DNA from: Channallabes apus
Lineage: Eukaryota; Chordata; Actinopteri; Siluriformes; Clariidae
DNA: 64,000 nt
NCBI GenBank assembly: GCA_030522415.1
Contig: CM060109.1
Location: forward strand, 22,740,661-22,804,660
Direction of reading: 5' to 3'
In this document: positions 54,495-64,000 of the stretch, piece after piece
How the letters are laid out: each line of letters starts with the position of its first letter
Position numbering within the stretch: position 1 is the stretch's first letter
Translations under genes and position numbers: made by a program
Notes under the pieces: generated by a model
What the model was told of the DNA's origin: nothing
What the model saw: the letters and a program-made list of their open reading frames with translations, nothing else
The model's database searches: none

Positions 54495-55797
54495 AATCCA
54501 TTAGTTCGTTCATTTTATTTGAAGCTTCTGAAACTTCGGATGTTTTTTTTTTTGGTTAGATTAGTTCTGAACTCGCTTCCGTGAAACTATCGCTAAAACA
54601 ATGTACTGAGCCCTCCTGAGGATAACTCCACTGAGTGTAACATCTGCATAGTGACACTGAATATCTTCACTTTTCCGTTTACCTCTGAAAAAAAAAGCTG
54701 TATTTTGTTTGTTTATATTTAGAATTTTTATAACAGTAGAAGAAGTACGCGCGCGCACGCACACACATAGACACACACACAGACACACACACACAGACAC
54801 TCCCCTGAGCCCACGGGAAACATCCAATCACCGTCGGTATACAAATGAGTCAAGACGTAGCCTAACGTGGAGTCGTGTCGGATTTCAGCGGTCACGGAGT
54901 GGGAAGACTTTGAAGAAGCTGCAGTGACAGTAAACAGCTGAACAACTTCACTTTTCCGTTTACCTCTGAGAAAAAAAAAAAGCTGTATTTTGTTTGTTTA
55001 TATTTAGGATTTTTATAGTAGTAAGAGAGAGTTATAGTTTGGTCTGTACTGTAGTTCGCACCCTTGTAGAGAATAAATAAATGAATAACACCTTCATATC
55101 CCCTCTCAAGAGAGTGCCATAGTCCATTGTTAGTTTTAATGATTTGGCTGAAACTAATTATCACTACATAAGTACCCTAACACCATTGATCATGAGTCTC
55201 AGCTGAACCTAATTCTATACTTGTAACAGAAAATGTAGATGCAGATTCCAAATGTGTATTTATATAATAGATAGATAGATAGATAGATGTGTGTGTGTAG
55301 GATCTACGCAGGGGCAAGAGAGGGAAGCGCACCCTCAAATGAATGTCTGCACATGTTAATATATTCCTAAAATGTATATATTACAAGTTGATAAACTGAT
55401 CTGCGGTAGCGGAAAAATCCGCTGAAAAAAGGACAGGCTGCAGCGCACACGCACACACACACACACACAGACACACACACACAGACACACCTCCCTTGAG
55501 CCCTGCGTCTGTCGGATGTCTGTGTATATAATCAAACACATAAATACAAAATACGTTTCAAATAAAATCGCTATTACTTGACCCTGAAGTTTAGTTTAGC
55601 ACACATAAAAAACAGAAAAGTAATTTCATGGTAGCTAAATCGACATGTACCAGCATGTGTAGTTTATTTACAGTAATTCATTAAAAAATGAATATACATT
55701 GTACAGTACACGGTAAACACGGGAAAGATTACAAAAAACAGTGTCTACTTTATAAACAGCTTGCATGCGTCGAGATGCTGAAATCCCTTGCATGTTG
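54495..55797 (+). repeat. Mosaic repeat R, copy 3 (direct)
   Basis: It follows 28390-30045 in the same orientation, with about 250 bases missing (equivalent to about 28507-28756) and with shorter microsatellites, (CA)n at 54752-54800 and 55448-55490 and (GATA)n at 55267-55288. It keeps the doubled CTTTTCCGTTTACCTCTGA module (54667 and 54951). It ends near GAGATGCTGAAATCCCTTGC at 55772, where BEL sequence begins. Confidence 0.7.
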
Positions 55798-57450
55798 CCG
55801 CTCCATTTTGTGCTTCCATAATTGACAAGATTCCCCTTCTGGTCACAGGTTGTTCTTTTAAACTAATCTTGAACTTGAACATGTCTGACCACAACACCCC
55901 TAGAGCTCTCTCGACAGGAAGTGCATCTTAACTCAAGTATAAGTGTCTCATGTCTTTGATTCTTTCACTCTCAGGAATAGAAGTCAGTAGGGCACGACTA
56001 GTACTTGCCGACTTGGTGAGGTGGAACCATCCACTTGCACAAAGGTTGGTGAGATTGTTATATAAAGCAACTGCTTGATCGTGGCTCGAAACAGACTTCA
56101 AACAGTCATCAACGTCAAAAGTTCTTAAGTACCGTGTTGACTGCCTCAGCAGATGCATTTTCTTATGCTGTTTTCCTAAGCACGAAGTTAGCAACGCTTG
56201 GAGCGATTTTGCACCAAACAGATGAATGATAATTTTGTACTCGGCCAAGTCGTGATTCACGTCTCCATTTGGCCACCATAGTAAGCGCAGCAAATCTGTC
56301 TTTTTACGGAACCCTCACCTGATAATACATGGCTTCCACATATGCCATCATGGCAACTTCCTCTTGTCTGAAGCATGTAAGCAATCCAATGAGTGAATTC
56401 GTCAAGTCTGGTCCTTGTAGGAGATCGCTATTTAATACTACTCCCTGGTAGCTGGCAGCACAGTCAAAAACCACTCTTAGCTTTTTCTTCTGAGGAAGAT
56501 ATACACCATGGTGGGGTATATACCAAACTTGACTATCTTGTCGACATAAGTGAGGTATAGGGACCTTAACTGTATGACCTTTTTTGAGCATGTCATTCAT
56601 GAAATTTTAATACTCCTCGTGAAAGGAGCGGTTATACTTGAATTTCCTTTTGAGATTTAGTGCGCGCTGCATGGCTGCACTTCGGTTGTTGGGCATTTGA
56701 ATAGCTGCTTTCTTAAATGGAAGACCGATGTAGAAATGATTGTCGGTAAACTGCAGAGAGTTAGACACAGAGTCTAAAAACTGATAATCCTCCTGTGACA
56801 ACTCGGCTTTATCATCACAATTCCGTTCAGGAAAATCATGGTTGTACTGTTGTATCAGCATTTGTTCCACCTTATCAGTGGAAGTTCTATTGACTGTAGC
56901 ACTTGTCTGCTCGTTATCATACGTACTTTCCTCGACCGACTCTCGAAGAGGTCCATTTAGAGTCCATCCAAGAGCAGTCTTTACTGCATATGGCCCTTTG
57001 TGCCTGCTGTTAATTACTTGCCATGGTTCCAGCAGCTTATACTCTTTATTGCCTATGAGAATTTCAACTCCAGAATCAATCTGAGGCAATTTCACTTCAC
57101 TGAGGTATGGCCATTTATCAATGTCGTGCTGTTGTGGAATGTTTTCCACTGAGACTGGGGTGCTCTTTTGTGTAAACACTTTGGAAAGTTCAACAAAGGT
57201 GTTTTCTTCCAGACCGCTAAACTCCAAGTCAGTGAGCATGTAGCTTTCTACTTATTTCATGAGTTCATGGTGCTTAACATCACGTCAACTTTTCTGCCTT
57301 GAACATTTAACCGCCTAGCTAGTGACTCCTTGCAGAAAGTAGCAGAACTACCTGGGTCCATAAATGCATAGACTTGTACTTTTCTTGGACTTTACTTTAA
57401 TCCTGGTCCTGACCCAGCCTTAAATGACCTGTCCTTTAATGACTGTAGAT
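55798..57450 (-). pseudogene. BEL/Pao protease-RT, copy 1
   Basis: Minus-strand translation begins with a protease-like MDPGSSATFC near 57345, then the family N-terminal pol region (57239-56607: LTDLEFSGLEENTFVELSKV, GPYAVKTALGWTLNGPL). RT follows: HHGVYLPQKKKLRVVFDCAA, LLQGPDLTNSLIGLLTCFRQ, and the active site in FDVDDCLKS, with both Asp present but the usual Tyr replaced. Stops near 56605 and a frame change near 56300 break it. It is cut near 55797. Confidence 0.82.
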
Positions 57451-57469
57451 GCGGTCATATTATTTCACC

Positions 57470-58081
57470 AGTTTTGATGCGTAGCTTTGTCTTAAAGTTT
57501 CACTCACACGACAGAAGTCCGATCTCTTTGTCTCTTGTAGTTTATTTTGTCCGCATCAAAGAATCAACACTTCATACAGTCGTCATGAGTAAATCCACTG
57601 TGATTACAGACACCAGTTGCTGCATCTTGCAAATCTCTGACTTTTACAACAACCTATTTGCTGTATCTTGTAAATTACAGTCTTAGCTTACGTATATAAC
57701 AACACTCTTGTTGCATATCTCTACTTACGGGAGCTTACGTTTACAACAACCTAGTTGCTGTATCTTACATTTTTAGCTTACCGGGAGCTCTCATTAGCTG
57801 ACGGTCAAAAGCTTGTGTTTCCGTAGCCTTCCGTATCTAAACTGAACTCTCTATCATATGACAGTCACACAAATGCATGTAATAGTAGAATGACATCACA
57901 GACCAACTTACGATTGTCAAAATGGATGCATAACTTAGAAATTTAAAGCTTATGGCCTATGTAACAAACTTAATGCTTAATGCTTTACTAATGAATAGAA
58001 CAAGGTAGAATAAATGAACAACAAATAAAATAAAATAAACACAACAACAAATTCATAACAAGTACGATATGGCTCTTACAT
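57470..58081 (-). repeat. BEL/Pao LTR (right end firm, left end uncertain)
   Basis: On the minus strand it starts TGTAAGAGCCATATCGTACT at 58081, preceded by a purine-rich AGGGGCTGGAA (58082-58095). Imperfect tandem repeats of ACAACCTAKTTGCTGTATCT lie at about 57645-57765. The downstream end is not identified and is set at about 57470. Confidence 0.6.
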
Positions 58082-58355
58082 TCCAGCCCCTAATTGACAG
58101 GCATGGAGACTGACAATTACAATTTTTTTTTTGATAAAGCCATTAAATCAAACATTCTTAACCTCCTAAACGTTTTAAATCTTGTAAATGTATAATATTT
58201 ATCTCAGGTGTTTATATTTGCATATCAAATTTCATAACATATTAGCACACATTTAACAGTCCATTTCATATATGAGGCACAGCTTGTCGATGGGTCTTTC
58301 CAGAGTGTTGGTCTTAGTTTTAACTAACACACGTCTCTGGGAACACTTTCGTGAT

Positions 58356-60097
58356 TTATCCAATAACCCATGAACTGCTTGGAGAAGACTCATCAGTTAT
58401 TAACACTATATCTCCAAGCGAGAGTTTTTTTTTGTTTTGAAACCATTTTTGCCGCTCCTGGAGCAAGGGCAAGTATTCACGCACCCATCGCTTCCAGAGC
58501 AGGTCTGATAGATGCTGGATCTGCTTCCACCTGCGATGTGCATAGATGTCGTCCTTTTTGAAAAATCCAGAGGGCAGGTTTGGCTGTTTTTTCATCAGCA
58601 GCAGGTGGTTTGGTGTCAGAGGTTCCAGTTTGGGCGAGCAGCTGTTTCTTTTCAGAGATGCCTTTCGTTTTTGCTGTGTGGGAATTCCCTGTTTGAATTC
58701 TGCCGCTGCTTTACCCTTTTGCAATGTGAGAATTTCTTCCTTAAATTTTTGTCTTTGAGTGAACTTAATGATTTCGTTTTCTGCTCTTGTTAGGTCTTGA
58801 GCTTTTAGAGACTTGTGATTTTCTGTCTTTGGGTGATCTACTTGTTTTAACCCTTTCTGTTTTTTTGTTTGAGCATGTCTCTGATGCGAAGGATCCAGGG
58901 AACGGATCTTTTTAACTTGTGCCAATCAGAGTGATGATTAATCAGTTTACTCACTGCGTCTGCGCATTTTGTAACGCTCACAGTATTCACTAAAGCTGAG
59001 AGCTTAACTTCATTAGCATTTTATTTTATTGATGTGTCTTGAATATTTTCAGGCCATTTGCACTCTGCTTCTTTGAGAAGGGAGGGACCATGGATCCAGT
59101 TAACATTTTTCATAAACTTTTCACAGGATTCCTCCCTGGAGGCAGAGTCAGCTGGGTTTTTTGAGGTATTGACGTACCTCCATTGCTGTGACTTGGTTGA
59201 CTCTCTTATAGTGGCGATTCTGTTGGCCACAAAGGTTTTAAAACGAAGTGTTTCGTTATCAATGTATCTCAAAACAGTTGTATTGTCAGTCCAAAACATA
59301 GAGTCCAGCAATTTCAATTCTAGCTGTTCTTTCAACATTTTGTAATTTTTTACAGTGACCACTGCCGCCGTCAGTTCCATTCGTGGAATGGTGGTTTGTT
59401 TCAGGGGTGCTACACGGGAGTTCCCCATCATGAATGCACAATGTGTAAGTCCATCAGCGTTTACTAAGCTGAGGTATGAGACAGCTCCGTATCCCATTTC
59501 ACTAGCATCCGAGAAGTGGTGGAGTTGTGCTGTAGCTGTAACTCCAAAGTCGGCTGGTTTTATGCACCTTGCTATGCTGAACTTGGACAGTCTGTGCAGC
59601 TCTTGCAGCCAGGTTTTCCATGCCGTTGCAAACTGCTCGGGAATGTCATCATCCTAGGCTAGTTTTTCTTTACATAGCTGTTGCATTAAGATTTTAGCTG
59701 GCTGTATGGCAGGTGGGAGAAAGCCTAACGGGTCGTATGTTGAGCTAGTGATTGACAGGATTCCTCGTCTTGTCACAGGTCGTTCCTTTAAGCTAATCTT
59801 AAACTTGAACATGTCTGAGTGAATGCACCACAGCACCCCCAGAGCTCTCTCAATGGGCAGTGCATCTTTACTCGAGTCTGAGTCTCTCATGTCTTTGATC
59901 ATTTTGCTCTCGGGAGTGACAGTCAGTAGGGCACGGCTATTGCTTGCCTGTTTAGTGAGGTTAAACCCTCCGCTTGCACAGAGACTTGTGAGATCATTGT
60001 ATAGGGCGACTACTTGGTCATGACTCGAAACAGATTTCAGGCAGTCGTCTAAATAAAAGTTTTTAAGCACTGTATTAACTGCCACAGCAGATGCATT
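58356..60097 (-). pseudogene. BEL/Pao RT, RNase H and integrase C-terminus, copy 2
   Basis: From 60097 the frame encodes the RT active site [11 protein letters not shown], then [20 protein letters not shown] and [14 protein letters not shown]. RNase H follows at 59497-59021: APLKQTTIPRMELTAAVV, MFWTDNTTVLRYI, NPADSASRE. After a Lys-rich spacer (58925 onward) the integrase C-terminus appears: [42 protein letters not shown]. The integrase zinc and DDE parts are deleted, and the RT N-terminus is replaced by 51 bases of LTR. The copy is therefore a deletion derivative. Confidence 0.85.
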
Positions 60098-61569
60098 GTA
60101 AAATAAACACAACAACAAATTCATAACAAGTACGATATGGCTCTTACAATGACTTTTGTGCCAGAAAGAGCCTGGGGTTTCTTCATATAAATTCGAGAAG
60201 CCTCTTACCAAAGATGGCAAACTTAAAAATTTGGGTTGAGAGCTCAAATCCTGAATTCCTGGTAATTACTGAAACCTGGTTAAAAAAGTCTATCTCCTAT
60301 CCTGATTTAAATTTATCTGGCTACAAACTGTTTAGACAGAACAGGTCCTCCAAAGGTGCTGGCGTGGCAATTTATACCAAAGAACATCTTAAGTGCTCAA
60401 TTGCCTTATCTAATTCAGTTCCCAAGCAATTTGACTTGCTTGTTCTAAACATTGAACTGACTAATAATTTTACTTTGTCAGTGGCTGGCTGCTATCACCC
60501 TCCATCAGCCCCAGCCTGTACCTTGACGACATTGTCCAGTGTGTTGGCCCCCTTGATCAAAACTGAATTTGTGCTCCTTGGTGATCTAAACTGGGATATG
60601 ACTAAACCACCCAATAAAGTAATTCAACAATTTGATGCACTAAATTTACATCAAATTATCTGCTCCCCCACTAGGAATGATGACAAGGCTACATTGATTG
60701 ATATCATTTTAACAAACTCTCCTCATAAGTATTACTCTGGGGTATTTTGTTCTGATATTAGTGATCACTGTTTTACTGCATGTGTTCGAAATGGCTACTA
60801 CATCAAGAAACCGACTCGATTCTGTTGTAAACGGGTTTTTAAAAATTTTTATCAAGCTTTTCTACACAACATGGCAGATGTTAACTGGTCTAGAATCAGT
60901 CTGGTTCCAACTGTAGATGAGGCTTGATATTTATTTTATAAGTTTTTTAGGGCTGTTGTTGACACACATGCCCTGATGAAAAGACTGAGTAAAGGATCGA
61001 CATAGTCCTTGGATTACCCCGGAGCTTACTGTGCTTTTACAACAAACAAAAAAAAGGCTCGACAATCTAGATCCCCAGAAGATATTTTGGTTTTCAAGCA
61101 ACTTAGAAATAAATCTTCACAAGCCGTTCGCAAGGCTAAAACGGACTATTTTAAGAAGCAGTTTTCTCTTAGTAGCCCTGATCCTAAAAAATTCTGGAAT
61201 ACGGTAAAGGAGATGGAAAATAAACCATCTTGTTAGCTACCTCCTTCACTCTACTTAGAGAACACACTGTAGTATCAGACAAGAAGCATATGTTGGAGCT
61301 TCTCAATAAGCATTTTATAACTTCTGGTTTAACCCTTGTTTCATCACCTATAAATCCTATTAATTGCTCTACTGCATCTCCTCCAACTCTCCCTCATCCT
61401 ACACTACTTCCCTCCACCTCCTATAGTTTCATTTTGCGGTCCTTTTCAGAGGAGGAGGTTCTGGATGAATGGCTCAGGCTAGATTACAATAAATCTGCTG
61501 GGACTGATGAGGTGGATCCTGTCTTTTTTACAATTGCTGCCTCTATTATTGCCATTCCCATCACAGATA

Positions 61570-63187
61570 CAGTGGTGTGAAAAACTATTTGCCCCCTTCC
61601 TGATTTCTTATTCTTTTGCATGTTTGTCACACTTAAATGTTTCTGCTCATCAAAAACCATTAACTATTAGTCAAAGATAACATAATTGAACACAAAATGC
61701 AGTTTTTAAATGAAGGTTTACGTTATTAAGGGAGAAAAAAAAATCCAAATCTCCCTGGCCCTGTGTGAAAAAGTGATTGCCCCCCTTGTTAAAAAATAAC
61801 TTAACTGTGGTTTATCACACCCGAGTTCAATTTCTGTAGTCACCCCCAGGCCTGATTACTGCCACACCTGTTTCAATCAAGAAATCACTTAAATAGGAGC
61901 TACCTGACACAGAGAAGTAGACCAAAAGTACCTCAAAATCTAGACATCATGCCAAGATCCAAAGAAATTCAGGAACAAATGAGAACAAAAGTAATTGAGA
62001 TCTATCAGTCTGGTAAAGGTTATAAAGCCATTTCTAAAGCTTTGGGACTCCAGCGAACCACAGTGAGAGCCATTATCCACAAATGGCAAAAACATGGAAC
62101 AGTGATGAACCTTCCCAGGAGTGGCCGGCCAACCAGAATTACCCCAAGAGCGCAGAGACAACTCATCCGAGAGGCCACAAAAGACCCCAGGACAACATCT
62201 AAAGAATTGCAGGCCTCACTTGCCTCAATTAAGGTCAGTGTTCACGACTCCACCATAAGAAAGAGACTGGGCAAAAATGGCCTGCATGGCAGACTTTCAA
62301 GGCACAAACCACTTTTAAGCAAAAAGAACATTAAGGCTCGTCTCAATTTTGCTAAAAAAAAACATCTCAATGATTGCCAAGACTTTTGGGAAAATACCTT
62401 GTGGACCGACGAGACAAAAGTTGAACTTTTTGGAAGGTGCGTGTACCGTTACATCTGGTGTAAAAGTAACACAGCATTTCAGAAAAAGAACATCATACCA
62501 ACAGTAAAATATGGTGGTGGTAGTGTGATGGTCTGGGGTTGTTTTGCTGCTTCAGGACCTGGAAGGCTTGCTGTGATAGATGGAACCATGAATTCTACTG
62601 TCTACCAAAAAATCCTGAAGGAGAATGTCCGGCCATCTGTTCGTCAACTCAAGCTGAAGCGATCTTGGGTGCTGCAGCAGGACAATGACCCAAAACACAC
62701 CAGCAAATCCACTTCTGAATGGCTGAAGAAAAACAAAATGAAGACTTTAGAGTGGCCTAGTCAAAGTCCTGACCTGAATCCTATTGGGATGTTGTGGCAT
62801 GACCTTAAAAAGGCGGTTCATGCTAGAAAACCCTCAAATAAAGCTGAATTACAACAATTCTGCAAAGATGAGTGGGCCAAAATTTCTCCAGAGAGCTGTA
62901 AAAGACTCGTTGCAAGTTATCACAAACGCTTGATTTATTGCTGCTAAGGGTGGCCCAACCAGTTATTAGGTTCAGGGGGCAATTACTTTTTCACACAGGG
63001 CCATGTAGGTTTGGATTTTTTTTCTCCCTAAATAATAAAACCCCTCATTTAAAAACTGCATTTTGTGTTTACTTGTGTTATCTTTGACTAATAGTTAAAT
63101 GTGTTTGATGATCAGAAACATTTTGTGTGCCAAACATGCAAAAGAATAAGAAATCAGGAGGGGGGCAAATAGTTTTTCACACCACTG
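61570..63187 (+). mobile_element. Tc1 element, family 1, copy 2
   Basis: The ends CAGTGGTGTGAAAAACTATT and AATAGTTTTTCACACCACTG match those of 30730-32350; TA at 61568-61569 and 63188-63189 is the target duplication. Length 1618 bp. Removing the element and one TA restores a continuous LINE reading frame (ITD-IF-NLSL), so the insertion point is certain. The single gene lies on the plus strand. Confidence 0.96.
61949..62947 (+). CDS. Tc1 transposase, open frame but catalytic Glu lost
   Basis: A 332-codon frame from ATG 61949 (MPRSKEIQEQ) is open throughout, the usual Tc1 transposase length being about 340. Residues 15-70 form the first helix-turn-helix (YKAISKALGLQRTTVRAI) with the GRPTRI hook; a second helical region reaches about 120. 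The catalytic core has Asp154 (WTDETKVEL) and Asp245 (LQQDNDPKH). The third residue, expected 35 positions later, is Gly280 (NPIGMLW; codon GGG at 62786-62788), whereas the sister copy at 31 kb has Glu. A 5-base deletion near the end replaces the family C-terminus with IYCC. The enzyme would bind the element ends in the nucleus but should not cut DNA. Confidence 0.93.
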   Translation: MPRSKEIQEQMRTKVIEIYQSGKGYKAISKALGLQRTTVRAIIHKWQKHGTVMNLPRSGRPTRITPRAQRQLIREATKDPRTTSKELQASLASIKVSVHDSTIRKRLGKNGLHGRLSRHKPLLSKKNIKARLNFAKKKHLNDCQDFWENTLWTDETKVELFGRCVYRYIWCKSNTAFQKKNIIPTVKYGGGSVMVWGCFAASGPGRLAVIDGTMNSTVYQKILKENVRPSVRQLKLKRSWVLQQDNDPKHTSKSTSEWLKKNKMKTLEWPSQSPDLNPIGMLWHDLKKAVHARKPSNKAELQQFCKDEWAKISPESCKRLVASYHKRLIYCC

Positions 63188-64000
63188 TATATTCAATTTA
63201 TCTTTACACACAGGGAAAATCCCTCGCGCTTGGAAGTCAGCGTTAGTGTTTCCTCTTTTTAAGGGTGACGATTGGTCAGATCCCAATTATTACAGACCTA
63301 TTTCTGTTTTGCCATGTATCTCTAAGGTTTTGGAAAAACTTGTAAATGGTCAACTCATTGAATACTTGGAAGCTCACAACATCTTATCAGGTGCTCAATC
63401 AGGATTTAGAACTGGGTTTGGGTGTTTAACAGCAACTCAAAGTCTTAAATGATATATATTCTACATTGGACTCTAAATTGTACTGTGCTGATATTTTTAT
63501 TGACTTGGCCAAGGCCTTTGATTCTGTCAATCATAAACATCTTATTGATAGGCTTTATGATACTGGCTTCTCTGACAAATCCTTGTCTTGGTTTTCTAAT
63601 TATCTAAGTGATAGTGCAGTCTGTGAAATCTGAACAACTTCTTTCCCAGCCTCTCCCAGTCACCAGTGGCGTCCCACAGGGGTCAATACTTGGCTCTACA
63701 CTTTTTTCTATTTATATTAATACTGTAGCTAATTCTGTTACAGACTCATTTATCCATCTTTATGCCGATGATACAATTCTTTACTCTACAAGTCTTTCTC
63801 CTGCTGCAGTTTTGCAGCAACTTCAACTTAGTTTTAATAGATTGCAATAGACTTTTTCCAATTTTCATCTTCAGCTAAATGCTTCCAAAACTAAAGTCAT
63901 GTGATTTGGAAAAAAAGGTCACGTTCCATCTAGCTTTCCAAGTATCTGCTCCCTTGATTGGACACCACTGGAACAGACAACTGAATATAAATATTTGGGT

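Larger units (their letters stand above)
55797..60148 (-). mobile_element. BEL/Pao retrotransposon remnants (two partial copies)
   Basis: On the minus strand the order is: first 51 bases of an LTR (60148-60098), RT, RNase H, integrase C-terminus, an LTR starting at 58081, then protease and RT of a second copy ending near 55797. The 51-base LTR piece and the LTR at 58081 share TGTAAGAGCCATATCGTACT. Gag, most of the integrase and much of each pol are deleted. The two RT segments are related but clearly diverged, so they come from different insertions or subfamilies. Confidence 0.8.
60170..63990 (+). pseudogene. LINE endonuclease-RT ORF, broken
   Basis: Endonuclease: [54 protein letters not shown] and SDHCFTACV, with the main acidic and His motifs present; it stops at a TGA (60925-60927). 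The linker shows KAKTDYFKKQFS. RT begins NKSAGTDEVDPVFF, is cut by the Tc1 at 61568, and resumes with FNLSLHTGKIPRAWKSAL, YYRPISVLPCISKVLEKL, IFIDLAKAFDSVNH, GVPQGSILGSTLF and YADDTILY near 63762. Stops at 63848-63850 and 63902-63904 stand where Trp is expected. Frame changes occur near 61230, 63450 and 63610. Confidence 0.8.
60149..64000 (+). mobile_element. Non-LTR retrotransposon (jockey/CR1 group), interrupted by Tc1
   Basis: Endonuclease sequence starts at or before 60170 ([14 protein letters not shown]) immediately after the BEL LTR end, and RT continues to the window edge. A Tc1 element occupies 61570-63187. The clade is not settled by eye; motif style (LLGDLNWDM, GVPQGSILG, YADDT) fits the jockey/CR1 group. 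Several stops and frame changes make it inactive. The 3' end lies outside the window. Confidence 0.8.

Noticed and set aside
1..64000. A new multi-gene defence or metabolic system
   Set aside because: All recognisable proteins are transposases, retroelement proteins or ERV proteins; no conserved host operon-like or paralogous gene set is present.

Overview
The window looks like a transposon-dense stretch of a teleost fish genome. The evidence is the content itself: an L2 non-LTR family with the (TGAAT)n-type tail, a Rex-Babar LINE, Tc1 elements with the CAGTGGTGTGAAAAAC and CAGTATCTCACAAAAG ends, hAT and Harbinger elements, Gypsy and BEL/Pao retrotransposons, a gamma-type endogenous retrovirus and a tRNA-derived SINE. 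The species cannot be named from this. I find no convincing single-copy host gene, no cellular tRNA or rRNA gene and no CRISPR array; almost every reading frame belongs to a mobile element and nearly all are broken.

Layout. 1-2402: degenerate repeat, then a hAT derivative (754-2402) with a perfect 8-bp target duplication. 2403-4370: little, apart from microsatellites and a CpG-rich block. 4370-8964: near full-length L2 LINE (ORF1 esterase + endonuclease remnant, RT). 8966-11020: Rex-Babar LINE remnant on the minus strand. 11209-24409: a Gypsy element ('Gypsy A', integrase encoded before reverse transcriptase) whose gag is split by a Gypsy B fragment (RNase H + LTR), whose LTR is in turn split by an 8.05-kb endogenous retrovirus (13615-21660): three levels of nesting. 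24410-41345: a mosaic of non-autonomous elements, including a long inverted pair (24410-25273 / 36927-38737), two MITE-like inverted-repeat elements, a hAT-like insertion with 8-bp duplication, two full-length Tc1 elements and an uncharacterised mosaic repeat ('R') that recurs at 54.5 kb and, inverted, at 39-41 kb. 41346-45969: a second, about 99% identical copy of the retrovirus env tail plus Gypsy A pol, continuing through RT, RNase H and the 3' LTR. 45970-48600: truncated L2 split by a hAT. 49641-54075: pogo-like remnant containing a Harbinger element that itself contains an L2. 55797-60148: BEL/Pao remnants on the minus strand. 60149-64000: a jockey/CR1-group LINE interrupted by a Tc1 whose transposase frame is fully open but has lost its catalytic Glu.

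No new defence, metabolic or signalling system was found. The value of the window is as a readable insertion history: target duplications, nested order, a shared nested block that proves a segmental duplication, and two TACAGTA/TACTGTA scars that look like Tc1 excision footprints. All identities and residue positions were read by eye; no search or alignment program was run.
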